Shown here: positions 17,692-25,877 of the stretch, one piece after another
How the letters are laid out: every line of letters begins with the position of its first letter
Position numbering within the stretch: the stretch's first letter is position 1
NCBI GenBank assembly: GCA_016182965.1
Contig: JACPFM010000014.1
Span: forward strand, 1-64,000
DNA length: 64,000 nucleotides
From: Deltaproteobacteria bacterium
GTDB taxonomy: Bacteria > Myxococcota_A > Polyangia > Polyangiales > JADJMO01
Direction: 5' to 3'
Position numbers and translations under genes: made by a program
The notes under the pieces: model-generated
What the model was told of the DNA's origin: nothing
The model's input: only the letters and a program-made list of their open reading frames with translations
Database searches by the model: none

Positions 17692-18405
17692 TCACTTCCA
17701 CTTGCGGCTCTCGAGCTGCCGCGTGGTCAGCATGAGGAAGAACGCGGCGACCGAGAGGAAGTAGACGACGTTGCGCAGGTCGAGGAGCCCGCGGCCGAAC
17801 GGCGCGAGGCGGCGCTGGAAGCTCACGAACGCGACCAGGTCGCCCGCCACGCCCGTGAACGAGGCGAACAGGTAGTCGGCCGCGAACAGGAACAAGAGGA
17901 CGATGAACGTCAGCATGAACGCGACGATCTGGTTCTCGGTGAGGCTCGAGAAGTACAAGCCGATGGCGATCCCGGCCGAGGCCTCGAGCAGCAGCCCGAA
18001 GTAGCCGACGCCGATGGGACCCCAGTCGAGGTTGCCGAGGCGCCCGACGAGGATCGGGTAGCTCACCGTCAAGAGCAGCAGCACGCCGATCAACCCGAGC
18101 GTCGCCAGGAACTTCCCGATGACCACCTCGCGGTCGCGGACCGGCATGGTGATGAGCAGCTCGAGGGTGCCGGTGCGCTTCTCTTCGGCGAAGAGGCGCA
18201 TGGTGACCGCCGGGATGATCGGGAACACGAACGCCCACGGCAGCCACGTGAAGAGCGGCGTGAGGCTCGCGCGGTTGATCGTCCAGTAATCACGGAAGAA
18301 GAAGAGGCCGACGCCGAAGAGGCTCAGCGCGATGACGACGTAGCCGATGGGGCTGTCGAAGTTCGAGCGGAACTCGCGCCGCGCGACGATGAGGGTGCTG
18401 TTCAT
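17692..18405 (-). CDS. ABC-2 type permease, GldF-like
   Basis: A 237-residue protein with six membrane spans. It shows the ABC-2 pattern: an N-terminal cytoplasmic start (IVARREFRSNFDSP), the EEKRTGTLELLITMPV coupling loop after span 2, and spans ending near residue 225. It lies 43 bp downstream of the ATPase gene and 45 bp upstream of the GldG-like gene. Together they probably form the inner-membrane transporter of the operon. Confidence 0.92.
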   Translation of the reverse strand: MNSTLIVARREFRSNFDSPIGYVVIALSLFGVGLFFFRDYWTINRASLTPLFTWLPWAFVFPIIPAVTMRLFAEEKRTGTLELLITMPVRDREVVIGKFLATLGLIGVLLLLTVSYPILVGRLGNLDWGPIGVGYFGLLLEASAGIAIGLYFSSLTENQIVAFMLTFIVLLFLFAADYLFASFTGVAGDLVAFVSFQRRLAPFGRGLLDLRNVVYFLSVAAFFLMLTTRQLESRKWK

Positions 18406-18448
18406 GGTTTCTCTTCCAAGCTGCGGAAGTCGCTGGAGAATCTGGCAA

Positions 18449-19459
18449 TCAGGCGGCGCGACGATCGCGACGGTCCTCGCTCAACGTCAGCTCGCGGAAC
18501 ACGTCCTCGAGCGGCGGGAGCTCGCGGCTCAGCTCGAGGAGGTCCCAGCCCTTGGCGGTGACCGCGTCGCGGAGCTCGCGGCGCAGATCGGAGTCCTTGC
18601 TCCCGACCACCTCGACGCGCGTGGCGTTCGGGTCGGCCGTGGTGATCTCGCGGATCGACTCGGGGCCCTTCACCGCGCCGAGCGCGTCGCGGAGGTCCTT
18701 GAAGGCGGGACCCTTCGCGCCGGAGGCGCCGCCGGCCGCCAGGCGGTAGCGGACCGTGCCGCCGCCGGCGCGGATGGTCTCGATCGGGCCGTCGGCGACG
18801 ATGCGCCCGCCCTTGCCGTCTTTGTTCGAGATGATGAGCGTGCGGCTGCACGCGAACTCGACCTCGGAGATGTTGTGGGTCGAGAGGATGACCGTGCGCG
18901 CCTCGCCGATCTCGCGGAGGTAGGTGAGGAACTCGCGCTTCTCGTTCGGATCGAGGTCGGCGGTGGGCTCGTCGAGGATGAGCAGCGGCGGATCGTGGAG
19001 GAGCGACTGGCCGAGGCCGACGCGCTGCCGCTGACCGTGGGAGAGCGTGCGGATCTCCTTGGTGTAGAAGGAGCGCAGGCCGCAGACCTCGACGACGCGG
19101 CGGACGGCCTTCTTGCGGTCTTCGCCGACCGGCAGCTGCCGCAGATCGCCGCAGAAATCGAGGTACTCGTGCACCGTCATCTCGGGGTAGAGCGGCGCGC
19201 GCTGCGGCAGGTAGCCGATGCGCTTGCGGACCTCGAGCGGCTCCTCGAACACGTCGAACCCGTGGACCTGGGCGATGCCGTCGGTCGCCGAGATGAAGCA
19301 CGTGAGGATGCGCATCGTCGTCGACTTCCCCGCGCCGTTCGGGCCGAGGAAGCCGACGACCTCACCGCGGTGGACGTCGAACGAGATGCGATCGACGGCG
19401 ACGAAGTCCTCGTAGCGCTTCGTCAGGCCTTTGGTGTGGATCATCAGGTCGGTCGCCAT
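18449..19459 (-). CDS. ABC transporter ATP-binding protein, GldA-like
   Basis: A 336-residue ATPase with Walker A GPNGAGKST, Q-loop YLPQRAPLYPEM, signature LSHGQRQRVGLGQ, Walker B LLILDEP and switch histidine STHN. Residues beyond 220 form an extra domain like that of other NatA/GldA-type proteins. The ATG at 19459 (MATDLMIHTKGLTKRY) gives the standard N-terminus; the frame continues upstream only as non-conserved sequence. It is the first gene of the minus-strand operon. The roughly 560-bp region upstream contains its promoter and an A-family element. Confidence 0.93.
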   Translation of the reverse strand: MATDLMIHTKGLTKRYEDFVAVDRISFDVHRGEVVGFLGPNGAGKSTTMRILTCFISATDGIAQVHGFDVFEEPLEVRKRIGYLPQRAPLYPEMTVHEYLDFCGDLRQLPVGEDRKKAVRRVVEVCGLRSFYTKEIRTLSHGQRQRVGLGQSLLHDPPLLILDEPTADLDPNEKREFLTYLREIGEARTVILSTHNISEVEFACSRTLIISNKDGKGGRIVADGPIETIRAGGGTVRYRLAAGGASGAKGPAFKDLRDALGAVKGPESIREITTADPNATRVEVVGSKDSDLRRELRDAVTAKGWDLLELSRELPPLEDVFRELTLSEDRRDRRAA

Positions 19460-20017
19460 GGAGCTCGCTGCTCGGCGCGCGGAGGCGCCGCTCTGGTGTC
19501 TCGGGTCTTCAGGGTCGAACGACGGCCGGCCCAAGCTGGCCGCCGTGAGCGCCGCGCATCCTAAGCGGGACGTTTGTTTAGTCAACCGCCGTTTCCCGCG
19601 CCGATTCCTCGCCTGGAGCGTGGCGGAGGGGCGTAACAGGGGGTGGGCCGCGAACATTCCCGGAGGAACGGGGTCTAGAGTCTAGAGTCCAGAGTCCAGA
19701 GTCGAAGAGTGGGTGGTCGCCGGCGTTGCTCGCCGCGGGCGATGCGGCGGCGACTGCCACAGCCTGCACGGCTGGCGGCAGCCCGCGGCCGGCAGGGCGC
19801 GGACTCTAGACTCTAGACCCTGGACTCTAGACCCAGCGGCGAGCACGCCCGCGCGGCGACCACGCCCGCGCGACAGAAATTTGGCCCCCACCCGCCGCCC
19901 CCCGTACGGACCCGACCAGGCCGTGCTCATCGAAGCACTTGCGTAGGCGGCGCCGTCCCGCGGGTCGGGGCGTGCGCGGGACCCGCGCCTCTGTCGGCAC
20001 GGGGTCGGAGGACGAGG
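19460..20017. other. Divergent intergenic region with an A-family repeat element
   Basis: About 558 bp between the GldA-like and parA genes. The centre is taken up by element A1 (19673-19833). The parA side ends in GGAGGACGAGG, a strong ribosome-binding site before ATG 20018. A relatively AT-rich stretch (GTTTGTTTAGTCAA, about 19573-19586) could hold the promoter of the minus-strand operon. No further gene is supported. Confidence 0.45.
19673..19833. repeat. Heptanucleotide element A1 (TCTAGAG family), inverted arms
   Basis: Left arm 19673-19703 (TCTAGAG/TCCAGAG copies) and right arm 19801-19833 in the opposite orientation enclose about 97 bp with no gene. The element lies between divergent genes. 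Confidence 0.88.
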
Positions 20018-21181
20018 ATGGCGATCGCGGAGAGCTGCAGCGTCTGCGGGAAGGGGTTCGAGGTCCAGCTGCGGTGGCAGATGGAGGAACGCGACGGCGC
20101 GTTCTCCTATTTCTGCTCGCGGACCTGCTACGAGGCGAGCGCGACGCAGTCGAACGGCGTCACCTGCGACGGGTGCGGCAAGCGCTTCGTCGTCGAGCTC
20201 GTCTCCCAGGTCATCGCCAGCAAAGCCGGGCGCAAGTACGCCTGCGGCAACGAGTGCCGTGAGCAGATCGTGCGCGAGTCCAACGGCGCGCGGCTCGGCG
20301 AGCTCATCGCCCCGGTGGCGCCGCCGCCCGGGCACGTGGCCCGGGCGACCTCACCCGCTGCGTTCCCGGCCCCGACGGCCCCGACCGACGCGGTCCCCCG
20401 GCGCATCGCGATCTTCAACCACAAGGGCGGCACCGGCAAGACCACCACCGCCGTGAGCATCGCCGCGGCGCTCGCCAACAAGGGCAAGCGCGTGCTGCTG
20501 GTCGACACCGACGCGCAGGGCAACGTCGCCGCGTCGCTCGGGATCCGCTGCGAGAAGTCGCTCTACCACGTGCTGGTCATGGGCCTGCCGCCGGCCGAGG
20601 CGGCGATCCCGGTGCGCGCGAACCTCGACGTCCTCGGCTCCAACGAGACGCTGGCGGCCGCGGAGCTCTACCTCGCCGGACGCCGCGAGCGCGATCGCGT
20701 GCTGCGCGAGCGCCTCTCGTCGACGTCGCAGCTCTACGACGTGGTCATCCTCGACTGCAGCCCGTCGCTGTCGCTGATGAACCAGAACGCGCTGGTGTTC
20801 GCCGAATCGTTGCTCATCCCGGTCGCGTGCGACTACCTCTCGCTGGTCGGCGTGCGGCAGGTGCTGCGCACCGTCAAGCACGTCAACCAGCTCCTGCACC
20901 ACCCGGTGCGCATCGGCGGGGTCATCCCGACGATGTACGACGCGCGCGCGAAGATCTGCCAGGACTCGCTCTCGACGCTCCGCGAGCACTTCGGCGCGCT
21001 GTGTCTCCCGCCGATCCGCGCGACGGCGAAGATCAAGGAGGCCCCGGCCAACGCGAAGACGATCTTCGAGTGGGCCGGCGATTCGAACGGCGCGCGCGAC
21101 TACGAGGTGGTCGTCGACGCGCTGATCCGCGGAGTGGGCGTTCAGGCGGGTGCGGACGACGTCCGCGTTGCTGTGGCTTGA
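20018..21181 (+). CDS. ParA/MinD-family ATPase with two N-terminal zinc-ribbon repeats
   Basis: A 387-residue protein. Residues 1-85 contain two similar cysteine modules, [16 protein letters not shown] and [16 protein letters not shown], each with two CxxC/CxxxC pairs that could bind zinc. After a Pro/Ala linker the ParA domain (about 128-375) shows the deviant Walker [11 protein letters not shown]' region LVDTDAQGN and Walker B VVILDCSP, as in plasmid and chromosome partition ATPases. It is followed 11 bp later by a small ribbon-helix-helix-like protein, giving a ParA-plus-adaptor pair. It is unlike the main chromosomal Soj/ParA, since no parB is adjacent. It may position a protein complex or an element. 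Confidence 0.9.
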   Translation: MAIAESCSVCGKGFEVQLRWQMEERDGAFSYFCSRTCYEASATQSNGVTCDGCGKRFVVELVSQVIASKAGRKYACGNECREQIVRESNGARLGELIAPVAPPPGHVARATSPAAFPAPTAPTDAVPRRIAIFNHKGGTGKTTTAVSIAAALANKGKRVLLVDTDAQGNVAASLGIRCEKSLYHVLVMGLPPAEAAIPVRANLDVLGSNETLAAAELYLAGRRERDRVLRERLSSTSQLYDVVILDCSPSLSLMNQNALVFAESLLIPVACDYLSLVGVRQVLRTVKHVNQLLHHPVRIGGVIPTMYDARAKICQDSLSTLREHFGALCLPPIRATAKIKEAPANAKTIFEWAGDSNGARDYEVVVDALIRGVGVQAGADDVRVAVA

Positions 21182-21191
21182 GGAGGAGAAG

Positions 21192-21533
21192 ATGAGCGGC
21201 GCGACCAAGAAACTGTTCGACGGCGAAGAGGTCGCCGAGGTCCTCTCGGGCACCTACTACAAGGCGCGTCCCGACCACCGCGCGCTGGCGCGCGACGACC
21301 ACCGCGCGCTTTCGCGCGACCGCGCCGACCTCCGCGCGATCCCCGGGGGCGAGCCCGAGAAGCCGGCGCACTACAAGGTGATCTGCATCTCGCTCTACAA
21401 CGAGGACCTCGCGCACCTCGACGGCATGGTCGACGAGCTCAAGCGCCGCGGCTTCACCAAGGCCAACCGCAGCGCGCTGATCCGCTTCGCCCTCGAGCAG
21501 GTCGATCTGGACCAGGTGAAGAAGGGCATGTGA
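21192..21533 (+). CDS. Small ribbon-helix-helix-like partner of the ParA-type ATPase
   Basis: A 113-residue protein. The C-terminal 45 residues ([20 protein letters not shown], then [21 protein letters not shown]) have the strand-helix-helix spacing of CopG/RHH DNA-binding proteins. The N-terminal half is basic and contains a short repeated unit ([16 protein letters not shown]). The AGGAGG at 21181-21186 ideally serves ATG 21192. Its position behind the ParA gene suggests a centromere-binding or adaptor role. The fold is inferred by pattern, not by a strong motif. Confidence 0.72.
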   Translation: MSGATKKLFDGEEVAEVLSGTYYKARPDHRALARDDHRALSRDRADLRAIPGGEPEKPAHYKVICISLYNEDLAHLDGMVDELKRRGFTKANRSALIRFALEQVDLDQVKKGM

Positions 21534-21536
21534 TCC

Positions 21537-21677
21537 GAGTCCAGAGTCTAGAGTTTAGAGTCTAGAGTCCTGGTCCCCGAGTATGGAGTGCGCGCGCGAA
21601 GCCCCGCGATGGGCGACGTTGCCGCTCGAGCATGCGACCCAATCCGACTCTAGACTCTAGACTTTAGACTCTAGACC
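21537..21677. repeat. Heptanucleotide element A2 (TCTAGAG family), inverted arms
   Basis: Left arm 21537-21571 and right arm 21646-21677, separated by about 74 bp. The left arm starts 3 bp after the stop of the ParA-partner gene. The right arm ends 15 bp before the stop of the convergent MshEN gene, so the element fills the whole convergent gap. Confidence 0.9.
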
Positions 21678-21691
21678 TCTTCCGCCGCACG

Positions 21692-23155
21692 TCACCGACG
21701 AAGCAGCCGCTCCATCGCCGCGGCGGCCGCCGTCGCCAGCACCCGCGCGCGACGCGACGACTCGAGGACGTCGCCCATCCCGTACGACGCGAGCATCAGC
21801 GCCGGCTTGTCGGCGACGAACGCCGGATGGAGCAGCACGTGCACCGACGTGAAGCGCTCGAGCGCCAGGGCGTCGTAGAGCTCGCGATCGGCGACGGGAT
21901 CGAGCGTTCCGATGCGCTCGCCGCGCGCGATCGCGTCGGCCAGCGCGCCGCGGAGCGACATCGGCGCGGCGCGCACGCGCGCCGGATCGAGGTTGCCCGC
22001 CGCGCCGAGGCCGGTGAGCTTGCCGCGGCGCGGCGCGAACAGCGCGGCGGCCGCCGACGTGGTCGCGATCCCGCGGAGCAGCGCGGCGATCAGCGCGTCG
22101 CGATCCTGCGCGACGTCGATCGCCTCGAGCACCGGCGTCAGCGACGGGAAGGGCGGGCGCTTGGGCTCGAGCTTCACGCGCGTCGACTTGCGCTCGGCCG
22201 CGGGCCTGGCCTGGGCGGCGGCGGCGCGCTCCTCGCGCGAGGCGGCGCGGAAGTCGACGACCATCTGCACCGCCGGCTCCTTCCGCTGCTCGTAGGGATC
22301 GGTCGTCGGCGGACGCGCGGTGTCGCGGCGGCGCGAGAGGGGCACCGCCTCGCTCCTGTCGTCGCCCGCGCGGGGAGCGGGCGCGGTCGTCTCGAGGCTC
22401 GTCTGCGGCTGGGTGGTGACCGCCGGGCGCGTGTTCGCGACCGGAGCCGGGATCGGCGCGACGCGCGGCGGACGCTCGGTGGGCACGCGCACCGGCTGCG
22501 GCGGCGCCGAGGGCGGCGGCGGGGGCGCGCGCAGGGTGTTCTTCTCGTCTTTCGGCGCTCTCATCGTCGCGCGCGAGCGACGCACCAGCGGCACGGCGTC
22601 TTCCTCGGTGGAGGCGGGCGCCGCGACCGGCGCCACCCCGGGTTCGGTGCGCGGCGACTGCTCCGGGCGCGAGTCGGTGATCGAGGGCGGGGCGGCCGCG
22701 TAGTCCGCCGTCGACGAGAGCGGATCCTTCGGCGGCGGTCGTCCGACGAGCAGCACCGCGCGTTCGACCTCGGCGAGCGGCGCGGCGATTAGGCGCACCG
22801 GCGCACCGAGATGGAACGCGAGCTCCGCCTCCACGTGCGGGTCGAGCGGATCGACGACGGCGACGTCGACGGTGCCGGTGCGCGGATCCTTGCGGACCGG
22901 CACCGCGAGCAGCCGCGCGGCCATCCCCGCGGGGAGCGCCCGCAGCAGATCCGCCTGCGGGACGACCGCGCGCATCGACGGGTGGGCCGCGCCCTCGAGC
23001 GGTCGTTGCAGGAGCGCCCGCGCGGCCGAAGAGGAGTCGGCGAGCGCGCGGGCCAGCGGCTTGCCGCGCGTCAACGACTCGAAGACCGCGCGGCGAAGCT
23101 CGCCGCTCTGCACGACGCCGGACTCGAGGAGACGACGGCCGAGGTCCAGGGGCAC
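21692..23155 (-). CDS. MshEN-domain protein with GAF-like C-terminus, no ATPase domain
   Basis: A protein of about 487 residues. Residues 1-140 match the GspE N-terminal/MshEN fold (LGRRLLESGVVQSGELRRAV, ALPAGMAARLLAVPVRKD, VDPLDPHVEAELAFHLG), which in other proteins binds c-di-GMP. About 200 Pro/Arg-rich residues of low complexity follow, then a C-terminal domain of about 150 residues that resembles a GAF fold. The type II/IV secretion ATPase domain is absent. GTG 23155 was chosen because it starts just before the conserved first helix; longer frames would run into the divergent CpsB gene. Probably a c-di-GMP-responsive regulator, which would suit a polysaccharide neighbour, but this is an inference. 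Confidence 0.7.
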   Translation of the reverse strand: MPLDLGRRLLESGVVQSGELRRAVFESLTRGKPLARALADSSSAARALLQRPLEGAAHPSMRAVVPQADLLRALPAGMAARLLAVPVRKDPRTGTVDVAVVDPLDPHVEAELAFHLGAPVRLIAAPLAEVERAVLLVGRPPPKDPLSSTADYAAAPPSITDSRPEQSPRTEPGVAPVAAPASTEEDAVPLVRRSRATMRAPKDEKNTLRAPPPPPSAPPQPVRVPTERPPRVAPIPAPVANTRPAVTTQPQTSLETTAPAPRAGDDRSEAVPLSRRRDTARPPTTDPYEQRKEPAVQMVVDFRAASREERAAAAQARPAAERKSTRVKLEPKRPPFPSLTPVLEAIDVAQDRDALIAALLRGIATTSAAAALFAPRRGKLTGLGAAGNLDPARVRAAPMSLRGALADAIARGERIGTLDPVADRELYDALALERFTSVHVLLHPAFVADKPALMLASYGMGDVLESSRRARVLATAAAAAMERLLRR

Positions 23156-23245
23156 TGCCCTGAAGGCTATCAGGTCGCGTGAATCCTGGCGGGGCGTGAT
23201 ACACCACACGGCTCCGTACCCCTCCGCCCAAGGGGATCGCCCGAA

Positions 23246-23983
23246 ATGCACGGCTACGTCGACCTGCACTGTCACTATCTGCCCGCGGTGGACGACGGCG
23301 TCCGCACCGAGCAGGACGCCCTCGCGCTGCTGCGCGGGCTGCGTGCGGTCGGCTTCGATCACGTCGTGGCGACGCCGCACATCCGGCCGGCGATGTTCGA
23401 CAACTCGCCGGAGCAGCTGCGGGCGTCCTTCGCAGCGCTACGCGAGCAGTTCGCCGGCGAGGCCGATCTGCCGGAGACGTCGCTGGCCGCCGAGCACTTC
23501 TTCGACGACGTGGTCTACGGGCTGCTCGTTCGCGGCGAGGGCCTCGCGTACGGCGCCGGCCGCACGGTCCTCGTCGAGTTCGCCTACGAGCGCCTGCCGC
23601 TCGGCCTCAAGGAGCGCTTCTTCGACCTGCGCATGAAGCGGCTCCGTCCGGTGGTCGCGCACCCCGAGCGCTACGAGCCGTTCTGGCGCAAGCCGGCCGA
23701 GGCGGCCGAGTCGATGCGTCGCGCCGGCGGCGTGCTCCTGCTCGACCTCGCCGCGCTCGTCGGAAAGTACGGCAGCAAGGCGCAGCGCACCGCCGAGGCG
23801 CTCCTCGAGGAGCAGGCGTACTACGCCGCCTGCAGCGACGCGCACCGCCCGGCCGACGCCGACGACGTCGGCCGCTCCATCGAGCGCCTCCGCGCGATTT
23901 CGGGCGACGACGAGGTCCGCCGCCTCCTGATCACCGGCCCCCAGCAGATCCTCGCCGGCAAGGTCTTCGACGCCTTCGACTGA
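23246..23983 (+). CDS. CpsB/YwqE-type tyrosine-protein phosphatase (PHP family)
   Basis: A 245-residue PHP-domain metalloenzyme. It starts MHGYVDLHCHYLPAVDDG, providing the first metal-binding Asp/His pair, and continues with ATPHIRP, FAYERLPLG, PVVAHPERY and CSDAHRP, the remaining metal-ligand motifs of CpsB/CapC phosphatases. These enzymes dephosphorylate the tyrosine tail of Wzc-type BY-kinases. The only such kinase in the window is at 2284-4536, about 20 kb away. The gene is divergent from the MshEN gene and precedes wbpA. Confidence 0.93.
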   Translation: MHGYVDLHCHYLPAVDDGVRTEQDALALLRGLRAVGFDHVVATPHIRPAMFDNSPEQLRASFAALREQFAGEADLPETSLAAEHFFDDVVYGLLVRGEGLAYGAGRTVLVEFAYERLPLGLKERFFDLRMKRLRPVVAHPERYEPFWRKPAEAAESMRRAGGVLLLDLAALVGKYGSKAQRTAEALLEEQAYYAACSDAHRPADADDVGRSIERLRAISGDDEVRRLLITGPQQILAGKVFDAFD

Positions 23984-24113
23984 CGCCCTCCCTCTCCCTC
24001 TCTCCTCTCTCCCTCTCTCCTCTCTCCCTCTCGACTGACGACTGACGACTGACGACTGACGACTCTCTCGACTGACGACTTGCTCGACTGACGACTTGCT
24101 CGAGGAACGACCC
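23984..24113. repeat. CT-rich tandem repeat followed by single-orientation B-family array (B2)
   Basis: A pyrimidine tract at 23986-24031 includes two perfect copies of a 15-bp unit (24001-24030). It runs directly into about four GACTGAC units plus two more separated by short linkers (24032-24098). No inverted arm is present. The array ends at the CGAGGAA ribosome-binding site of wbpA, so it forms the wbpA leader. Confidence 0.88.
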
Positions 24114-25445
24114 ATGAACGCACTGATCGAGAAGTTCAAGAAGCGCGACGCGCACGTGGTGGTGGTGGGCATCGGCTACGTCGGCCTGCCGCTGGTCGTC
24201 GAGTTCGCGCGCGCGGGCTTCCGCGTCACCGGCTACGACAAGGATCCGAACAAGGTCCGCGAGCTCGCGGCCGGCCGCTCGTACATCGCCGACGTGCCGT
24301 CGGAGGACTTCGCGGCCGCGCTCGCCGAGAAGCGCCTGTTCGCGACGACCGATCCGGCCGTCCTGCGCACCGCCGACGCGATCATCGTCTGCGTGCCGAC
24401 GCCGCTGAACAAGACCAAGGACCCGGACATGCGCTTCATCGCCTCGGCCACCGAGGAGATCGCGCAGCACCTGCACCCGAGCATGGTCGTCGTCCTCGAG
24501 TCGACGACGTACCCGGGCACCACGCGCGAGGTCGTCGCCCCGCGCCTGGAGCAGGCCGGCGCCAAGCTCGGCAAGGACGTCTTCGTCGCCTTCTCGCCCG
24601 AGCGCGTCGACCCCGGCAACAAGGTCTGGAAGACCAAGAACACCCCGAAGGTCATCGGCGGCCTGACCGCCGAGTGCACCGAGGTCGCCAAGACCCTTTA
24701 TTCGCAGGCGATCGACCGCATCGTCCCCGTCACCAGCACCGACGCGGCCGAGATGGTCAAGCTGCTCGAGAACACCTTCCGCGCGGTGAACATCGGCCTC
24801 GTCAACGAGGTCGCGATCATGTGCCAGAAGCTCGGCATCGACACCTGGGAGGTGATCGACGCGGCCTCGAGCAAGCCGTTCGGCTTCATGCCGTTCTTCC
24901 CCGGTCCGGGCCTCGGCGGGCACTGCATCCCGATCGACCCGCTGTACCTCTCGTGGAAGCTCCGCACCCTGAAGTACCAGGCGCGCTTCATCGAGCTCGC
25001 CGACTCGATCAACAGCGCGATGCCCGACCACACCGTGGTGCTGGTCGCCGACGCGCTCAACGCGCGCAAGAAGGCGATCAACGGCAGCCGCATCCTCGTC
25101 TCCGGCATCGCGTACAAGCGCGACATCGACGACGTGCGCGAGTCGCCGGCGCTCGACATCATCGACCTGCTGCGCCGCCGCGGCGCCGAGGTCTCCTACC
25201 ACGACCGCTACATCCCCGAGCTCGACGAGCACGGCGCCGACACGGTGCCCTCGCTCATCGGCATGAAGTCGCTGCCCGATCCGATCCACTACGACGCGTT
25301 CGACGCCGTGGTGATCGTGACCGACCACAGCGACGTCGACTACGAGCGCATGGTCCGCGAGGCGCCGGTGATCGTCGACACGCGCAACGTGCTCCGCCGC
25401 AAGGGCATCGCCACGCCGAGCGACGGCCGCATCTCGCGGCTGTGA
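24114..25445 (+). CDS. wbpA: UDP-N-acetylglucosamine 6-dehydrogenase (WbpA-type)
   Basis: A 443-residue nucleotide-sugar dehydrogenase. The Rossmann motif GIGYVGLPLV (~residue 25) and the catalytic cysteine motif GGHCIPIDP (~270) are intact. STTYPGTT and FSPERVDPGN favour the WbpA/WbpO group over UDP-glucose dehydrogenase. It makes UDP-GlcNAcA, the first step to UDP-2,3-diacetamido sugars; the later enzymes are at 7019 (WlbA), 29678 (WbpE) and 29082 (WbpD). ATG 24114 follows a good GAGGA site. The Shine-Dalgarno lies immediately after the B-family repeat. Confidence 0.93.
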   Translation: MNALIEKFKKRDAHVVVVGIGYVGLPLVVEFARAGFRVTGYDKDPNKVRELAAGRSYIADVPSEDFAAALAEKRLFATTDPAVLRTADAIIVCVPTPLNKTKDPDMRFIASATEEIAQHLHPSMVVVLESTTYPGTTREVVAPRLEQAGAKLGKDVFVAFSPERVDPGNKVWKTKNTPKVIGGLTAECTEVAKTLYSQAIDRIVPVTSTDAAEMVKLLENTFRAVNIGLVNEVAIMCQKLGIDTWEVIDAASSKPFGFMPFFPGPGLGGHCIPIDPLYLSWKLRTLKYQARFIELADSINSAMPDHTVVLVADALNARKKAINGSRILVSGIAYKRDIDDVRESPALDIIDLLRRRGAEVSYHDRYIPELDEHGADTVPSLIGMKSLPDPIHYDAFDAVVIVTDHSDVDYERMVREAPVIVDTRNVLRRKGIATPSDGRISRL

Positions 25446-25482
25446 CAGGGAGTCACGCGCGAGAGACGCGAGGGCTTTCAGA

Positions 25483-25651
25483 GGTCCAGAGTCTAGAGTC
25501 TAGAGTCTAGAGTCCGCAGACGGGGCGCGCGCGCGCCGACGCTCGGGCCGTCACGCTGTCGCCGCCTCGCCAACCTGGTCGAGAGCCGAGTATCGCGACG
25601 CGGTCTCGTTCTCTCTCTGACTCTAGACTCTAGACTCTAGACTCTAGACCC
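25483..25651. repeat. Heptanucleotide element A3 (TCTAGAG family), inverted arms
   Basis: Left arm 25483-25515 and right arm 25619-25651, each about four near-perfect units, enclose about 103 bp. The element fills most of the convergent gap between wbpA and the small lipoprotein gene. Confidence 0.9.
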
Positions 25652-25658
25652 AGCCCCT

Positions 25659-25877
25659 TCAGTCGCCGACTGCGTCCGCCGCGGCCTCCGCGGGCGCGTC
25701 GCTGCCCGTCTCGTCGGCGGTCTCCGGCGCGCCGGTGTCCGCCGGCGTCGTCGTCGCGCCGCTGTCGACTCGGAAGCGCGACTCGTCGTCGAGCTCGCCG
25801 GGGCAGCCGATCGCCGTCGCGAACAGGGCCGCGACGGCCGCCAGCGCCAGGATGGGGAAGAGCCGCTCAGTACGCAT
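25659..25877 (-). CDS. Small putative lipoprotein
   Basis: A 72-residue protein with a basic start, a hydrophobic segment and a lipobox-like TAIGC at about residues 21-25, followed by an acidic, Asp/Ala/Thr-rich tail with no fold signature. This is typical of short myxobacterial lipoproteins. It overlaps the end of the upstream outer-membrane gene by 11 bp and is likely co-transcribed with it. No function can be assigned. Confidence 0.6.
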   Translation of the reverse strand: MRTERLFPILALAAVAALFATAIGCPGELDDESRFRVDSGATTTPADTGAPETADETGSDAPAEAAADAVGD

